DNA of 64,000 nucleotides, taken from Ekhidna lutea. GTDB lineage: Bacteria; Bacteroidota; Bacteroidia; Cytophagales; Cyclobacteriaceae. Positions 63,328-64,000 of this stretch are shown one piece after another (within the stretch, counting starts at the first letter, position 1; the number at the start of each line of letters is the position of its first letter). The stretch lies in assembly GCF_900188325.1 (NCBI RefSeq), contig NZ_FZPD01000001.1:186001-250000 (forward strand). Reading direction: 5' to 3'. A program made the position numbers and the translations under genes. Under the pieces are notes generated by a model, which saw only the letters and a list, made by a program, of their open reading frames with translations, was not told the DNA's origin and did not search any database.

Positions 63328-64000
63328 TTAGAAAGTTATGCCCAACTCTACAACCCAATTTTCTCTAATGCTTGTTTCCTGACGATAAAGGAATATTTGT
63401 TCAGGTTCCTGATTTTTGAGCAGGTTACCGTATGACCACTTTCCATCTTTGTTATCATCAATTAGTGCTCTTACAGTATAGTTACTTGGTTTAATAGTAT
63501 TGAAGGTGATGTTTTTTTCATTTGATTTTTGATAGGCAACTTTTCCATTCTCGTCAATTAGTTGGATAGTAAAATGAGTTTCATCTGTTTGCACTGTCAA
63601 TTTCAAAACACCTGCTGATTGTTTAGTTGGCTTAGACAGTGGTAATGCTTTTTGTGCTGAAGTGTCATTTTCAACAGATACAAAGCCTCCTTTATCAATT
63701 ATAAGTTTAAGTGCGGGTTGTTTTGGTCCGGCAGAAATGGATTGATTAATTGGATCATTTGAAAGAGAATCAATTGCTGTTGTATCTCTGGGCAATGTTT
63801 TTTCATAAGCAGCAAAGATGCTGTCGGGAGACCACTTGAATTGCAAATCAAGTGTAGTGAAATTGTGATTCCATTTTGACTTAGGAAATACCTGAAGTGA
63901 AAAAGTACTATCCGCTTGAATATAGAATTTGGAAGAGTCTGATGACTTGATTGGTTTGTTGAATTTTAAAGAAATTCTATTCGAATCAGTTATAAACAAT
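63328..64000 (-). CDS. Ig-like-domain protein, 3' part
   Basis: The frame is open at the right edge, so the start lies outside. The visible 223 residues begin in an Ig-like sandwich ('KFNKPIKSSDSSKFYI', 'FTTLDLQFKW') and end with a beta-rich domain ('YTVRALIDDNKDGKWSYGNLL', 'RENWVVELGITF'). This is the C-terminal layout of Bacteroidota proteins with an N-terminal Big_5 domain, usually lipoproteins. Function unknown. Confidence 0.75.
   Translation of the reverse strand, partial: LFITDSNRISLKFNKPIKSSDSSKFYIQADSTFSLQVFPKSKWNHNFTTLDLQFKWSPDSIFAAYEKTLPRDTTAIDSLSNDPINQSISAGPKQPALKLIIDKGGFVSVENDTSAQKALPLSKPTKQSAGVLKLTVQTDETHFTIQLIDENGKVAYQKSNEKNITFNTIKPSNYTVRALIDDNKDGKWSYGNLLKNQEPEQIFLYRQETSIRENWVVELGITF

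Noticed and set aside
1-64000. CRISPR arrays, rRNA genes, insertion sequences or prophage
   Set aside because: No regularly spaced repeats, rRNA motifs, transposase, integrase or phage structural genes were seen on either strand.

Overview
The window is a chromosomal segment of a Bacteroidota bacterium, most likely a marine-type Cytophagales/Cyclobacteriaceae relative. The evidence is: type IX secretion C-terminal sorting domains on two large beta-propeller proteins, DUF3667, DUF4097 behind an ECF sigma factor, Bacteroidota-type promoters (TTG...TAnnTTTG) without strong Shine-Dalgarno sites, several TTG starts, and short CCCCTC/GAGGGG intergenic hairpins. Most of it is ordinary core genome with short operons on both strands. 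No phage, insertion sequence, rRNA operon or CRISPR array was seen.

Layout. 1-13 kb: end of a T9SS cargo gene, lgt, trkH-trkA potassium uptake, an alanine/glycine symporter, an alpha/beta hydrolase, an RsmI-like methyltransferase, metK, small lipoproteins, an SDR and a GNAT. 13.3-16.7 kb: an accessory patch with a DUF4442 gene broken by one in-frame stop, a DUF2306 membrane protein, a toxin-antitoxin pair, a PH-like membrane protein and a frameshifted orphan antitoxin, separated by long hairpin-forming spacers, then tRNA-His. 16.7-28 kb: pyrC, an M28 peptidase, gcvP, a beta-barrel protein, a paraoxonase-like protein, and an ECF sigma / HEAT anti-sigma / DUF4097 operon. 28-46.5 kb: adenylate cyclase-TPR, MFS pump, TPR histidine kinase with a stand-alone receiver, prfA, a second T9SS cargo, tag, arylamine N-acetyltransferase, a TerB-like pair, SDR, CaCA exchanger, Rieske protein.

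48.2-52.3 kb is the most unusual part. Two convergent mini membrane proteins lie next to an operon that encodes a small protein with a Cys-Pro tail (CPPWCP), two paralogous seven-helix membrane proteins with a 39-residue membrane peptide translationally coupled between them, a sensorless NarL-type histidine kinase and its LuxR/NarL response regulator. An identical 16-bp palindrome (TACCCACTTTTGGGTA) stands upstream of the operon and again just after it. The second copy is followed 22 bp later by a degenerate copy and then by about 250 bases of hairpin-rich non-coding DNA ending in a strong terminator. I read this as a self-contained, autoregulated signalling locus with a candidate small RNA output.

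52.3-64 kb: a second M28 peptidase, a fatty-acid beta-oxidation operon (MarR, 3-hydroxyacyl-CoA dehydrogenase/hydratase, thiolase) interrupted by a four-helix-bundle (IVP) cassette, a Cys/Met PLP enzyme divergent from an Lrp regulator, a TPR protein, and a very AT-rich 380-bp gap (62948-63327) with a cluster of DnaA boxes that is a candidate replication origin. The window ends inside an Ig-like-domain protein gene.
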